This document shows positions 53,382 to 63,180 of a stretch of DNA of 64,000 nt, piece by piece. Below the pieces are notes generated by a model. That model saw only the letters and a list, made by a program, of their open reading frames with translations. It was not told where the DNA came from and searched no databases. The position numbers were made by a program, and so were the translations under genes. The stretch's first letter is position 1; the number at the start of each line of letters is the position of its first letter. Source of the DNA: Prevotella sp. OH937_COT-195 (GTDB lineage: Bacteria; Bacteroidota; Bacteroidia; Bacteroidales; Bacteroidaceae); assembly GCF_003932845.1 (NCBI RefSeq), contig NZ_RQZH01000002.1, positions 124,001 to 188,000 on the forward strand, in the 5' to 3' direction.

Positions 53382-54713
53382 ATGCTAAAAAAAATTTTGG
53401 AAAAACATGTAAGTTCTGCCTATAAGCAGAAAATATACTCAAATCTTTTCTGGTCAATGTCGGGAAAGATTGTCAATCTGTTGGGGTCATTATTCGTTGG
53501 TATCTTGGTAACGAGGTATTTGGGACCGGAGCAGTTCGGGTTGATGAACTATGTCATCAGTTATGTCATGCTTTTCCAAATATTGGCAAGTTTCGGTCTC
53601 GACAGCATCGAAATACGTGAAGAAGCACGCAACAGGCAGGAATACAACAAATATATAGGAACGGCATTTTACCTGAAATTGGCTTTGGGGGCAGTAGTAT
53701 TCATACTCTGCATATCCATGTCAGTATTCTTGGAAGCCGACCGATTTACCACTTACATGGTTGCGATGTATGCCCTTTCGATGATAGCGAACAGTTTCAA
53801 CGTGATACGAAACTATTTCATGGCCATCGTCGATAACGAATATGTGGTGAAGTCGGAAATGGCGAGAGTCGTAATCGGTGCACTGATAAAAATCGTGCTT
53901 ATCATTTTCGATGCCGACCTTGCATGGTTTATTGCCGCCACCGCTTTTGACACATTGCTTGTTGCCGGCGGCTATGTCATGTCTTACATCAAAAAGACCG
54001 GCAGCCCCGGAGCATGGTTTTTTGACAAGAAAACCGCTGTTTTCCTGCTCAAAGAGTCGTTCCCTCTCATGCTTACCAGTGCGGCAGTAATCATATACCA
54101 GCGCATAGACCAAGTAATGATTGGTCAAATGCTCGACAACAATTCTGTTGGAATTTTCTCAGTGGCAGTAAGAATTGTTGACATCATAATCTACATTCCT
54201 TTTATCCTTAGCGACACTCTGACCCCGGTACTCGTATCTGCAAAAGAAAAGTCGTACGAGGAATACTGCATAAAAGCCCAAAGATTTATCAATATATCAT
54301 TTTGGTCAACGTTCCTTGTCGCATTAATAATCTCTATGCTTTCCAAGTGGATTCTCCTGTTGCTGTTCGGTAGTCAGTATATAGATGCCACCACGGTTCT
54401 TGCCATTCTTGCATTCAAGAGTGTCACGGTGGCATTGTCAAGTTCGGCGGGAAAGATGCTAATAATCGAAGGTGTTCAAAAATGGGCAATACTGCGAGAC
54501 ATCACCGGTTGCATAATCTGTGTATCTTTGAATTTCCTGTTGTTACCACGATACGGAATTGTTGCGGCTGCTTGCATTGCCATAATAAGCAACCTTGCGG
54601 CCGGCTATCTCTCAGATGCCTTCATACCGGCATATCGGCATATCTTCGTAAGACAGACGAAGGTGTTTTGCGGCGGGTGGAAGGATCTTGTATTTCTTTT
54701 CAAATCAAAATAA
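53382..54713 (+). CDS. Oligosaccharide flippase (Wzx-like)
   Basis: A 443-residue membrane protein of the MOP flippase superfamily with about 12-14 helices. It begins KIYSNLFWSMSGKIVNLLGS, then GILVTRYLGPEQFGLMNYVI, the usual polysaccharide-flippase opening. Later segments YQRIDQVMIGQMLDNNSVGI and FSVAVRIVDI are conserved. It should carry lipid-linked repeat units across the inner membrane. The polymerase gene follows 9 bases later. Confidence 0.92.
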   Translation: MLKKILEKHVSSAYKQKIYSNLFWSMSGKIVNLLGSLFVGILVTRYLGPEQFGLMNYVISYVMLFQILASFGLDSIEIREEARNRQEYNKYIGTAFYLKLALGAVVFILCISMSVFLEADRFTTYMVAMYALSMIANSFNVIRNYFMAIVDNEYVVKSEMARVVIGALIKIVLIIFDADLAWFIAATAFDTLLVAGGYVMSYIKKTGSPGAWFFDKKTAVFLLKESFPLMLTSAAVIIYQRIDQVMIGQMLDNNSVGIFSVAVRIVDIIIYIPFILSDTLTPVLVSAKEKSYEEYCIKAQRFINISFWSTFLVALIISMLSKWILLLLFGSQYIDATTVLAILAFKSVTVALSSSAGKMLIIEGVQKWAILRDITGCIICVSLNFLLLPRYGIVAAACIAIISNLAAGYLSDAFIPAYRHIFVRQTKVFCGGWKDLVFLFKSK

Positions 54714-54722
54714 GCATTTCTC

Positions 54723-56021
54723 ATGTTTTTCATACCGTTCGTATTCTTCCTGCTGTTTACAATATATTGGTGGAAAACCCACAACGGCTTAGACGTATGC
54801 ACTTACATGTCAGGTCTGTATGCTTTTACCACCTTTCTCAGCATAATTATAGTGACAAACGATCTCACCGATGCCGGTGGAATATTGTTTGACCGTTATG
54901 ACATCGAACTGAATTTCTTGCCAACAGTAATATTCTGTGTCACCATAATGTTGGGCATTCTCCCTTTCTCCATGATTTACAGCAAGGAGATAAAGAACAT
55001 TTCCAACAATAGTCCCCATCTTGTCACAGTAATCAGTCTTATGCTTATCGGCGTATCGCTGCTGAATTTTTGGCTCGTGGCAGACTCTACGGCCGAGATA
55101 CTGAGTGGCGATCTTGAAACAGTAAGGCGTGCGCACTATGAGGGCATAGAAACACCGGCTGAAGCAAAAGCCCAAACTCTCCCCTCAATACTCGGATATT
55201 TCTATTATCTCAAACTGTCAACACTTGTCGCCCTGCCGCTTTTTTTCTACTATGCGTGCTTTACCAACAAGAGTAAGTGGTTCCTCGCCCTGTTGTTTTT
55301 TGCTTCGCTTACAACTCCAATATCGGCATTGCAGGCAGCCGACAGAACAGAACTCATACTGTATTCCATGATGTTCCTTTATTGTCTAATCTTCTTTTGG
55401 AAAAATCTCACGAAGAATTTCAAGCGTAAAATGTTCATATTCGGTACCCCTATGTTGTTGATAATAGCAACATATATCGTTGCAGTGTCTGTGGCACGAT
55501 TCGGAGACAGAGACGAAGGAGCAGAAGGAGGTGCCATACAATATGCAGGGCAGAATTATCTAAATTTCTGCTATTTCTGGGAGAATGCAAAATACGATGA
55601 AATATGTTCGGAGAGAGAATTTCCTATGATAAACCATTTTATCATGAAAATAGACTCGAAAAAAGAGCGTCGTGAGGAACGTTCGGGGCATCAGGGTTTT
55701 TTCATAAGTGTATTTCCTGCCTATGTCGGGGACATTATGCTCGACTTGTCTCCGATAGGCATGTTCATGTGGGTATTGTTCTTTTTCATAATTAACATGC
55801 TCATAATAAAGCGAAGTCACCGCGAAGAATTTGACATAGGCGAGATGCTCGCTGTTTTCACGTCTGCCGTGATTCCCATATTCGGCATTTTCTACTACAA
55901 ATACGCATTTTGGCATTACACACTGATGCTGATAATGGTTTTTATTATCTATGTGTCATCGGGACTTAACAAAAAACAACAACAAACATACCATGAGGGA
56001 GATGAACGGGAAGCAATATAA
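54723..56021 (+). CDS. Putative polysaccharide polymerase (Wzy-like)
   Basis: A 432-residue protein with about ten hydrophobic helices and a large polar loop (about residues 265-325). It is placed between the flippase and the glycosyltransferases. Wzy proteins share little sequence, so the call rests on topology and context. It would join repeat units on the periplasmic side. The glycosyltransferase start lies within its last codons, a 29-base overlap. Confidence 0.7.
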   Translation: MFFIPFVFFLLFTIYWWKTHNGLDVCTYMSGLYAFTTFLSIIIVTNDLTDAGGILFDRYDIELNFLPTVIFCVTIMLGILPFSMIYSKEIKNISNNSPHLVTVISLMLIGVSLLNFWLVADSTAEILSGDLETVRRAHYEGIETPAEAKAQTLPSILGYFYYLKLSTLVALPLFFYYACFTNKSKWFLALLFFASLTTPISALQAADRTELILYSMMFLYCLIFFWKNLTKNFKRKMFIFGTPMLLIIATYIVAVSVARFGDRDEGAEGGAIQYAGQNYLNFCYFWENAKYDEICSEREFPMINHFIMKIDSKKERREERSGHQGFFISVFPAYVGDIMLDLSPIGMFMWVLFFFIINMLIIKRSHREEFDIGEMLAVFTSAVIPIFGIFYYKYAFWHYTLMLIMVFIIYVSSGLNKKQQQTYHEGDEREAI

Positions 56022-56931
56022 AATATACGCCATCATCGTTACATGGAATGCCATGAGGCACTCATGGATAGACCGTTGTCTGCACAGTCTGCAAGCAAGC
56101 ACCGTAATGGTGACACCGATAGTAATCGACAACTGTTCCACCGATGATACCCGCAGGCATGTGCCATCGGCATATCCGGATGTAGTATGGCTTCCCCAAG
56201 ACATCAATCTCGGTTTCGGACAAGCCAACAACGTTGGTTTCCGTTATGCCATAGAACACGATGCAGACTATGTGTTGCTGCTAAACCAAGACGCGGCGAT
56301 ACAGCCCCGGACTTTGTCTCTGCTGCTTGCACAAAGCGACGGCAAGTCGCTCATGTCTCCTCTTCACCTGAACGGCGACGGGACAGACCTCGACCTGAAC
56401 TTCGCAAAAAACACTGTCGTCTTGTCCGGAAGTGCTACAGACTACGTTTTCCGGTTAAGAAATGAGCAAGGACGATTCGAGACGGGAGAAATATGTGCGG
56501 CATGCTGGTTGATGCCCGTGAGAATGTTGAAAGAGATAGGCGGTTTCAATCCGTTGTTCTTCCAATATGGCGAAGACAACAATTACTACGATCGTATGCT
56601 TTTTCACAACATTAAGACCTACCTCGTACCTGCCGCCGAAATGTGGCACGACAGGAAAATTTACGGAAATAAGGAGATCTATGACAACAAACTGATACGG
56701 CGCACAATATTGCTTGCAGCCTGCGACATAAACTCCTCTTTCTTTTCGGCAATCAAGGAGATTGCATGGCAACTCAAAAATTGTTATGTTAAGAAACTGC
56801 CCCGCCGCGAATATGTAACAGGTACATTCTTCAAAGAACTAGTATGGCTTATGTTCCACTTAAAAGACATAATCATATCGAGGAAAAAAGAGAAAACGAC
56901 AGGCATTCACTGGATATATCCGCAAAAATGA
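55993..56931 (+). CDS. Glycosyltransferase family 2
   Basis: A 312-residue GT-A enzyme of the rhamnosyltransferase-like branch. It opens YAIIVTWNAMRHSWIDRCLH; IDNCSTDDTR marks the nucleotide-sugar region, LLLNQDAAI holds the metal-binding acidic motif, and GGFNPLFFQYGEDNNYYDRM is typical of this subgroup. It adds one sugar to the lipid-linked repeat unit; donor and acceptor are unknown. ATG 55993 or 56002 fits the family; the longer frame lies inside the polymerase gene. Confidence 0.88.
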   Translation: MREMNGKQYKIYAIIVTWNAMRHSWIDRCLHSLQASTVMVTPIVIDNCSTDDTRRHVPSAYPDVVWLPQDINLGFGQANNVGFRYAIEHDADYVLLLNQDAAIQPRTLSLLLAQSDGKSLMSPLHLNGDGTDLDLNFAKNTVVLSGSATDYVFRLRNEQGRFETGEICAACWLMPVRMLKEIGGFNPLFFQYGEDNNYYDRMLFHNIKTYLVPAAEMWHDRKIYGNKEIYDNKLIRRTILLAACDINSSFFSAIKEIAWQLKNCYVKKLPRREYVTGTFFKELVWLMFHLKDIIISRKKEKTTGIHWIYPQK

Positions 56932-56938
56932 TTGAGAA

Positions 56939-58147
56939 ATGAAAATAACATATTTGCTCAATTCCACACGCATGCAAAATGGTGCGACAAAATCTTTCTT
57001 GACACTTTTGGAAAGTGCGACAGATGCCGGTGTCACACCTACCGTGGTGGTGCCGGACGGAGAAGGCATTTGCGACGAACTTCGATCAAAGGGAATCGAC
57101 GTGCTGATATTAAACTACCGCCCCGCCGTTTATCCGTGGCTGGACTCCATTGCAGACTATTTGCTTTTCGTTCCGAGGCTGCTCGGTCGTCTGTATTTAA
57201 ACCGCAAAGCCGCAATACAACTTGCAAAATACCTGCAAAAGAACAAAACCGACATCATTCACACCAATGTCAGCGTGATAGACATCGGCTTCAAGGCTGC
57301 AAAAAAGTTGAATGTGCCGCACATATATCACATTCGCGAATATGCAGACAAGGATTTCAACTTGTCATACTATCCCAACAAACGACATTTCACAAAACAA
57401 CTGCTGTCGGCAGACAGTTACTCCATCTGTATAACAAACGATATTCAACGACATAACAATCAACAACAAAACCCGAGGTCGGTGGTGGTTTATAACGGAA
57501 TATGCCCGACAATGCCGCATGGAGAAAACGTATGCAGCCGAGGCGACTATTTCCTTTTTGCCGGTCGTTTGGAGGAAGCCAAGGGACTTGACATTCTTAT
57601 GCGGGGATATGTAGCATACGCCTCTGGCTGCGATAAAGAGCCGCTGCCATTATATCTTGCAGGAGACATTTCAGGCAAAACGGTAAAGCAAGACATCGAA
57701 AACGTTGTTGCTGCAAACGGCATGAAAGAAAAGGTGTGTTTCCTCGGCGTTCGCACCGACATAGAAGAAATAATGAAGCATGCAAGAGCAATAATAATCC
57801 CGTCGCGTTTCGAAGCATTCGGACGATGCATGCCGGAGGCAATGCTGTGCGGATGTCTCGCGATAGCAAGAAACACGGGAGGCACTTTGGAACAACTTGA
57901 AAACGGAAAACGACTTATGGGGCATGACATTGCACTGCGTTTCGACAATGCCGCCCAACTTGCCGACATGCTGGCGAGAGCAGAAAAAATGACGGACGAG
58001 GAATATTGCGGCATTACCGGCAAAGCGCGCGAAGTGGTTACGAAACTGTATTCCAAAGACACTTATGCCGCTTCGATATTGTCATTCTACAAAAAAATAC
58101 TATCCGACAAAGCTTCTTTTGACAATAAAAGAAGCAAAACAGTCTGA
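56939..58147 (+). CDS. Glycosyltransferase family 4
   Basis: A 402-residue GT-B enzyme with an N-terminal acceptor domain (ITYLLNSTRMQNGATKSFLT) and a C-terminal donor domain. YFLFAGRLEEAKGLDILMRG, AIIIPSRFEAFGRCMPEAML and GGTLEQLENG form the GT4 signature, with the E-x7-E type motif. It starts 7 bases after the previous gene. A gap with a new promoter box follows, so it ends the first transcription block. Confidence 0.9.
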   Translation: MKITYLLNSTRMQNGATKSFLTLLESATDAGVTPTVVVPDGEGICDELRSKGIDVLILNYRPAVYPWLDSIADYLLFVPRLLGRLYLNRKAAIQLAKYLQKNKTDIIHTNVSVIDIGFKAAKKLNVPHIYHIREYADKDFNLSYYPNKRHFTKQLLSADSYSICITNDIQRHNNQQQNPRSVVVYNGICPTMPHGENVCSRGDYFLFAGRLEEAKGLDILMRGYVAYASGCDKEPLPLYLAGDISGKTVKQDIENVVAANGMKEKVCFLGVRTDIEEIMKHARAIIIPSRFEAFGRCMPEAMLCGCLAIARNTGGTLEQLENGKRLMGHDIALRFDNAAQLADMLARAEKMTDEEYCGITGKAREVVTKLYSKDTYAASILSFYKKILSDKASFDNKRSKTV

Positions 58148-58294
58148 TTTTATTAGCAATTTCGCCCGTTTTGCAAACCAATTTCGCCTGTTTCTCTCTT
58201 CAATTCAGCCGAATTTGTTTTGCGAGAAGTGATTAAATGGAAGACAATATGAGAAATGAGAGGAAAAAAATAATATTTTAACGAATAATTAATG

Positions 58295-58302
58295 TATCTT
58301 TG
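58295..58302 (+). promoter_or_regulatory. -7 element inside the polysaccharide locus
   Basis: TATCTTTG, 29 bases before the WbsX-like gene, after a 184-base gap that also contains AATTTCGCC-rich sequence. Suggests a second transcription unit. Confidence 0.55.
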
Positions 58303-58331
58303 CACAACATAAAATCGCAACAGATTATGAA

Positions 58332-59486
58332 ATGAAAGCACGAATCATCGCTTTATACTTGCCGCAATTCCACCCAATTCCGGAAAACGACCTCTGGTGG
58401 GGACCGGGTTTTACGGAATGGATAAACGTTGCCAAAGCAAAGCCTTTGTTCCGCGGGCATCGCCAGCCACGCATTCCCGCCGACCTCGGTTTCTATGATC
58501 TCCGCCTGCCGGAAACTCGCGAACAACAGGCAATACTTGCACGGGAGGCCGGCATCGAAGGCTTCTGCTACTACCATTACTGGTTCGGCGGCGGAAAGCA
58601 ATTGCTCGAACGGCCGTTCAACGAGGTTGTGGCAAGCGGCAAGCCCGGTTTCCCGTTCTGTATATGCTGGGCGAACCATACATGGAGCAACAAGACATGG
58701 CGGCGCACTTCCGCACTGCAGCACGATGGTTTGATGATCGAGCAGTCGTACCCCGGCATGAAAGACCATGAGGAACATTTCATGTCGCTCCTTGATGCCT
58801 TCCGCGACAAACGATACATCACGGTTGACGGGCGTTTGTTGTTCACAATATACGACCCGTTGGGATTTCCTGATGCCGGCAACTTTATCGCACTGTGGCA
58901 GCAACTTGCGGCAGAACACGGTTTACCGGGGTTTTATTTCGTGGGTATGTCGCCATCGACGCTTTCATTCAAAATAACTCCCGACGGAAAACGGCAGCCT
59001 GCAATGCCCAATCTCGACAGCAGTGCCGAGATTTACAACCATGTATTGTCCATGGGATTCGATGCCGTAAACTCGTATGGGAAACGTCGTGGCGAGATGC
59101 TGTACGAGGGGAAATGGAAGAACATTGCCAAGACCGTGATGCGAAGAATAGGAATACGCATGGGCAGTCAATGCTATGACTACGAACGAACTGTGGCAAA
59201 CTTCTTTGCACCGGAGGACACATGGGAAAACGTGTTCCCCACAATAATACCGCAATGGGATCGTTCTCCGCGTGTTTCATCGGCAGACGGGGTGTATGTC
59301 AACGTGACACCGGAGAAATTCGAGCAACACATACGCAAAGCCATCGGTTTGACAAGTGGTAAAAAAGAGGAACATCGCATAATCTACCTCAAATCATGGA
59401 ACGAATGGGGCGAAGGCAACTACGTTGAACCTGACGAGGAATTCGGGCACGGATTGCTGCATGCACTGCGCGATGCACAAAAATAA
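58332..59486 (+). CDS. WbsX-like glycosyltransferase (GH99-like domain)
   Basis: A 384-residue cytoplasmic protein of the WbsX family (PF14307), which often occurs in O-antigen and capsule loci. It opens IIALYLPQFHPIPENDLWWG, GFTEWINVAKAKPLF, then EGFCYYHYWFGGGKQLLERP and ICWANHTWSNKTW, and ends YLKSWNEWGEGNYVEPD, all diagnostic. The fold is glycosidase-like although it is usually annotated as a transferase. The next gene starts 19 bases downstream. Confidence 0.92.
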   Translation: MKARIIALYLPQFHPIPENDLWWGPGFTEWINVAKAKPLFRGHRQPRIPADLGFYDLRLPETREQQAILAREAGIEGFCYYHYWFGGGKQLLERPFNEVVASGKPGFPFCICWANHTWSNKTWRRTSALQHDGLMIEQSYPGMKDHEEHFMSLLDAFRDKRYITVDGRLLFTIYDPLGFPDAGNFIALWQQLAAEHGLPGFYFVGMSPSTLSFKITPDGKRQPAMPNLDSSAEIYNHVLSMGFDAVNSYGKRRGEMLYEGKWKNIAKTVMRRIGIRMGSQCYDYERTVANFFAPEDTWENVFPTIIPQWDRSPRVSSADGVYVNVTPEKFEQHIRKAIGLTSGKKEEHRIIYLKSWNEWGEGNYVEPDEEFGHGLLHALRDAQK

Positions 59487-59505
59487 CATACCGATTTTTC
59501 TATTC

Positions 59506-60339
59506 ATGAATAAAGAAATAACAATAATTGTCCCGACATATAAACCGCAAGCGTATATTTACGAATGTCTGAACTCTATTCTCTCGCAGACTATCCACAA
59601 GGACAGGTTTGAGTTGATTATAGTGCTGAACGGGTGCGACGAACCATACAGAAATATGATAGAGCAGTATTTGTCGCAGAATGACAGTTTGCAGGCAAGG
59701 CTCATACAGACCGATGTTCCCGGTGTGTCTAATGCCCGGAATATAGGTATTGAACATGCGCGGGGAGAGAACATCTGCTTTATTGACGACGACGACTGGG
59801 TATCGCCGATGTATCTTGAGGCACTTTTGACCGCAAGGCATGGAAATGACAGCATTACGGTATCCACTGTAAAAGACTATGACGAAGAAAGGAACACGTT
59901 TCACGAAGATTACATCACCAGAACCTACAACCGATTTGTTGCATGTGGAAAGGCATCTCTGCTTGGCGGCAGGAGTTTTTTGTCATCGTCATGTTGTAAG
60001 ATGATACCGCGAGATATGATTGGCAGGCACAGGTTTTCGCCGGAGTTTAAAATAGGAGAGGATTCGCTTTTCATGGCTTCAATAACCGACAGGATGAAGA
60101 CGATAATACTGGCAGATGCCGGTGCCGTTTATTTCCGCCGTGAGCGAAATGTTTCTGCAAGTCGCTCACGACTGTCGAGGGCATTCTTGGTCAAGAATAT
60201 GGTTAACACATGGATGGCGTATGTCAAGATATATCTTTCGAATATCTCCGGATACAACTTGCCTTTCTTCATGACAAGACTTGTTGCCGTTACCATATCA
60301 CATGTCAATAATATATTTACAGCAAGCAAAAAACAGTAA
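59506..60339 (+). CDS. Glycosyltransferase family 2
   Basis: A 277-residue GT-A enzyme. ITIIVPTYKPQAYIYECLNS opens the fold, VPGVSNARNIGIEHARGENI follows, and ICFIDDDDWV carries the metal-binding acidic run. The conserved acceptor-site region is FKIGEDSLF. ATG 59506 gives the family N-terminus; 27 codons upstream overlap the WbsX-like gene. It converges with the minus-strand gene that follows, with only 2 bases between. Confidence 0.88.
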   Translation: MNKEITIIVPTYKPQAYIYECLNSILSQTIHKDRFELIIVLNGCDEPYRNMIEQYLSQNDSLQARLIQTDVPGVSNARNIGIEHARGENICFIDDDDWVSPMYLEALLTARHGNDSITVSTVKDYDEERNTFHEDYITRTYNRFVACGKASLLGGRSFLSSSCCKMIPRDMIGRHRFSPEFKIGEDSLFMASITDRMKTIILADAGAVYFRRERNVSASRSRLSRAFLVKNMVNTWMAYVKIYLSNISGYNLPFFMTRLVAVTISHVNNIFTASKKQ

Positions 60340-60341
60340 AA

Positions 60342-61139
60342 TCAGACCTTTTTGTTTACTCGGACATTGTAACGTTTGACATAAAACATTTTCTTGAAAC
60401 TATTACCAAATACGTTTACCAAAGTCCAGAATGAAGAAAACAAAGGATTCATCCCCTCCGAAATGCGGAATAGCGGATAGTGTGACCATATTCTTTTGAT
60501 AATAGATGTGGGTGTTATGCTGGCTCTGCGCCGTCTATAGCAAGCCAAGTTTTCCCTTAACATATAACATGGCGACTTGCGAACAACTTTAAGCCATATT
60601 GCCGTGTCGTTGTTTCTTGAAACATTCTTTATCTGTATTATCCCGATTTTTTCCATGTCATACATCACCGTAAGGCATCCCGGCCAACAGCATGCAAGCA
60701 TTGCCATTCTGCCCACGCGGTCTATGCCGCTGACATATACACCCGTCTCTTCTCCTTCTTCGCTTATTTCGGTGTATTCGTGATAACTGAAATCACGTTT
60801 TTGTTCAACCATAAACCGCAGTTGATGTTCGAGTTTCTCCGGTAGCCACAAGTCATCAGCATCCAAGAAAGCCACCCATTTTCCCCTCGCTCTGCACAAT
60901 GCCTTGTTACGCGTTGCCGCTGCTCCGAGTTTCCTCTCATTGGTATCATATTTTATGCGTCCGTCTGCGTCTGCGTAACATTTTACTATGTTTTTCGTGT
61001 CGTCTGTCGAGCAATCATCCTGTACAAGCAATTCCCAATTACCGTAAGTCTGTACAAGTACGCTCTTTATCATATCTTCTATGAATTTGCCACACTCCCA
61101 AGTCGGAGTTATGATTGATACTAATCCATAGTCATTCAT
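60342..61139 (-). CDS. Glycosyltransferase family 2 on the opposite strand
   Basis: A 265-residue GT-A enzyme: VSIITPTWECGKFIEDMIKS, VQDDCSTDDT and VAFLDADDLWLPEKLEHQ are the classic GT2 motifs. It is the only minus-strand gene in the polysaccharide locus and breaks the transcription block. A TATATTTG box on the minus strand lies at 61181-61188. ATG 61139 is preferred over 61196 because it starts just before the first motif. Separate regulation or later insertion is likely. Confidence 0.88.
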   Translation of the reverse strand: MNDYGLVSIITPTWECGKFIEDMIKSVLVQTYGNWELLVQDDCSTDDTKNIVKCYADADGRIKYDTNERKLGAAATRNKALCRARGKWVAFLDADDLWLPEKLEHQLRFMVEQKRDFSYHEYTEISEEGEETGVYVSGIDRVGRMAMLACCWPGCLTVMYDMEKIGIIQIKNVSRNNDTAIWLKVVRKSPCYMLRENLACYRRRRASITPTSIIKRIWSHYPLFRISEGMNPLFSSFWTLVNVFGNSFKKMFYVKRYNVRVNKKV

Positions 61140-61291
61140 TTTTACTATTTTCTTTTTATATGTATTATTTTTTCGGATTGCAAATATACACAACATTTCG
61201 CAAAAAAACGATATGTTATAATAAAAAGTTTCTTATTCCGCCTTTCACTTTGCACATAGAATAAAAACAAGATAAACGAAGCAATAAAAAA

Positions 61292-61299
61292 TACTTTTG
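61292..61299 (+). promoter_or_regulatory. -7 element before the aminotransferase
   Basis: TACTTTTG matches TAnnTTTG, 24 bases before the ATG. It would start the third transcription block of the locus. Confidence 0.5.
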
Positions 61300-61322
61300 C
61301 ATGTTATTACTAATAATAAGTA

Positions 61323-62546
61323 ATGTGTTCAATAAAGATGAAAAATACGATTAAAATACCATTCTCCCCACCGGATATTACAGAAAAGGAAGCCGATGAG
61401 GTGCGCGATGCGTTGCTCTCGGGATGGATAACCACAGGACCGCGCACAAAGCAACTCGAACAGGAGATTGCTGCCTATTGTGGTGTTGACAAGGCTGTTT
61501 GTCTAAACTCGGCAACGGCATGCCTTGAGTCGATACTGCGAGTACTGGGCGTCGGCGAGGGAGATGAAGTGATCACTTCTGCATATACATATACCGCATC
61601 GGCAAGTGTGGTGTGTCATGTCGGTGCAAGACTCGTGCTTGTTGACACCATGCCCGGATCGTTTGAGATGGATTATGACAAAGTTGCCGATGCTATAAAC
61701 GAGCGTACAAAGATCATAATACCGGTTGATCTCGGAGGCGTGCCGTGCGACTATGACAGACTTACGGCTATAGTCGAGAGTAAGAAACAATGTTTCTCGC
61801 CGCGCAACGGTATTCAGAAGGCATTCGGTCGTGTAGTGATAGTCGCCGATGCTGCACACGCATTCGGTGCTACATGGCACGGGAAGAAAGTTGGGGCGGT
61901 TGCAGATTTTACGTCATTCAGTTTTCATGCTGTAAAGAATTTTACCACGGCAGAAGGCGGGGCACTGACATGGAAAAACATGGAATATATAGATAATGAT
62001 GCGCTATACCATGAGTTTCAATTGCTTTCGTTGCACGGACAGAGCAAAGACGCGTTCGCAAAGACGCAACTTGGAGCATGGGAATACGACATTGTTTCAC
62101 CGGCATATAAGTGTAATATGACCGATATAATGGCGGCAATAGGATTGGTGCAGATGAAAAGATATCAAACCCTTCTGGCACGCCGCCGACAACTAATAGA
62201 GATATATGACAATTCTCTGAAAGAATGCAAAGTTTCTGTCCTAAACCATTACAACGATTTGTATCAATCATCGGGACATCTTTATCTTGTACGACTTTCA
62301 GGCAAAGATGATTGTTTCAGGAATGGACTGATAGCCGGTATGGCGGAGCGTGGTATAGCCTGCAATGTGCACTACAAGCCGCTGCCGATGATGACTGCAT
62401 ATAAGGCACTTGGATTCTGCATTGACGATTTCCCAAATTCTTATCGGCAGTTCGAGAATGAGGTTACTTTGCCTCTACACACACTTCTTACCGATGAGCA
62501 GGTTGATTTTATTTTGAGTAATTTCAAAGAAATATTGTGCCAATGA
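61323..62546 (+). CDS. DegT/DnrJ/EryC1/StrS-family sugar aminotransferase
   Basis: A 407-residue PLP-dependent enzyme that aminates a keto-sugar nucleotide. SGWITTGPRTKQLEQEIA and NSATACLESILRVLGVGEGD bind the cofactor phosphate region, VADAAHAFGATWHGKKVG holds the PLP-ring Asp, and SFHAVKNFTTAEGG gives the Schiff-base Lys. It sits directly before a short PglC-like transferase (ATGA overlap) and a PglF/CapD-like dehydratase, as expected for UDP-2-acetamido-4-amino sugar synthesis of the bacillosamine type. The start may be ATG 61323 or 61338. Confidence 0.92.
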   Translation: MCSIKMKNTIKIPFSPPDITEKEADEVRDALLSGWITTGPRTKQLEQEIAAYCGVDKAVCLNSATACLESILRVLGVGEGDEVITSAYTYTASASVVCHVGARLVLVDTMPGSFEMDYDKVADAINERTKIIIPVDLGGVPCDYDRLTAIVESKKQCFSPRNGIQKAFGRVVIVADAAHAFGATWHGKKVGAVADFTSFSFHAVKNFTTAEGGALTWKNMEYIDNDALYHEFQLLSLHGQSKDAFAKTQLGAWEYDIVSPAYKCNMTDIMAAIGLVQMKRYQTLLARRRQLIEIYDNSLKECKVSVLNHYNDLYQSSGHLYLVRLSGKDDCFRNGLIAGMAERGIACNVHYKPLPMMTAYKALGFCIDDFPNSYRQFENEVTLPLHTLLTDEQVDFILSNFKEILCQ

Positions 62547-63130
62547 TACGTTTCCTCGATATAGTATTTTCGGCATTAGGATTGTTGGCACTATCACCTC
62601 TGTTTCTTGTCGTATATGTAATAATAAGGATAGAAAGCAAGGGTGCTGGTTTCTACAGTCAGAAACGTGTAGGAAAAAATGGCGTACTGTTCTCAATATA
62701 TAAGTTCCGCTCTATGAGGATCGATGCAGACAAGCATGGACTCATTACCGTGGGGGGATGCGATCCGAGAATAACACGCACAGGTTACTACATACGCAAA
62801 TATAAGATTGACGAACTGCCACAGTTGTGGAACGTATTAATAGGGGACATGAGTCTCGTAGGACCTCGTCCGGAAGTACAGAAATATGTTGACTTGTATT
62901 CTGATGAACAACGAAAGGTTCTGAGTGTGCGCCCCGGTATTACCGACTATGCATCTATCGAATATGCTGACGAGAATACCTTGCTTGGCAATTCTGACGA
63001 CCCTGATCGCACATACGTCGAGATTGTGATGCCGGCAAAGATAGAACTTAACATGAGATATATAAATAATAAATCTCTGAAAGAATACTTCAAGATTATA
63101 TTTCTTACAATGGCTAAAATTGTAGGATAA
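62543..63130 (+). CDS. Second initiating sugar transferase (PglC-like)
   Basis: A 195-residue bacterial sugar transferase close in size and layout to PglC: one N-terminal membrane segment ([20 protein letters not shown]), then [40 protein letters not shown] and PRPEV. It transfers a sugar-1-phosphate to undecaprenyl phosphate. Its ATG overlaps the stop of the aminotransferase (ATGA). It is the second such enzyme in the locus, so two repeat-unit starts or two glycans are possible. Confidence 0.9.
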   Translation: MIRFLDIVFSALGLLALSPLFLVVYVIIRIESKGAGFYSQKRVGKNGVLFSIYKFRSMRIDADKHGLITVGGCDPRITRTGYYIRKYKIDELPQLWNVLIGDMSLVGPRPEVQKYVDLYSDEQRKVLSVRPGITDYASIEYADENTLLGNSDDPDRTYVEIVMPAKIELNMRYINNKSLKEYFKIIFLTMAKIVG

Positions 63131-63180
63131 ATATAATAAAACATAATAAAACATCAGTTCCTGCGTATATATATATCAGA

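Noticed and set aside
58155..58225. Terminator after the GT4 gene
   Set aside because: The segment has direct AATTTCGCC repeats but no stable stem followed by a T-run; left as unassigned repeat-like sequence.
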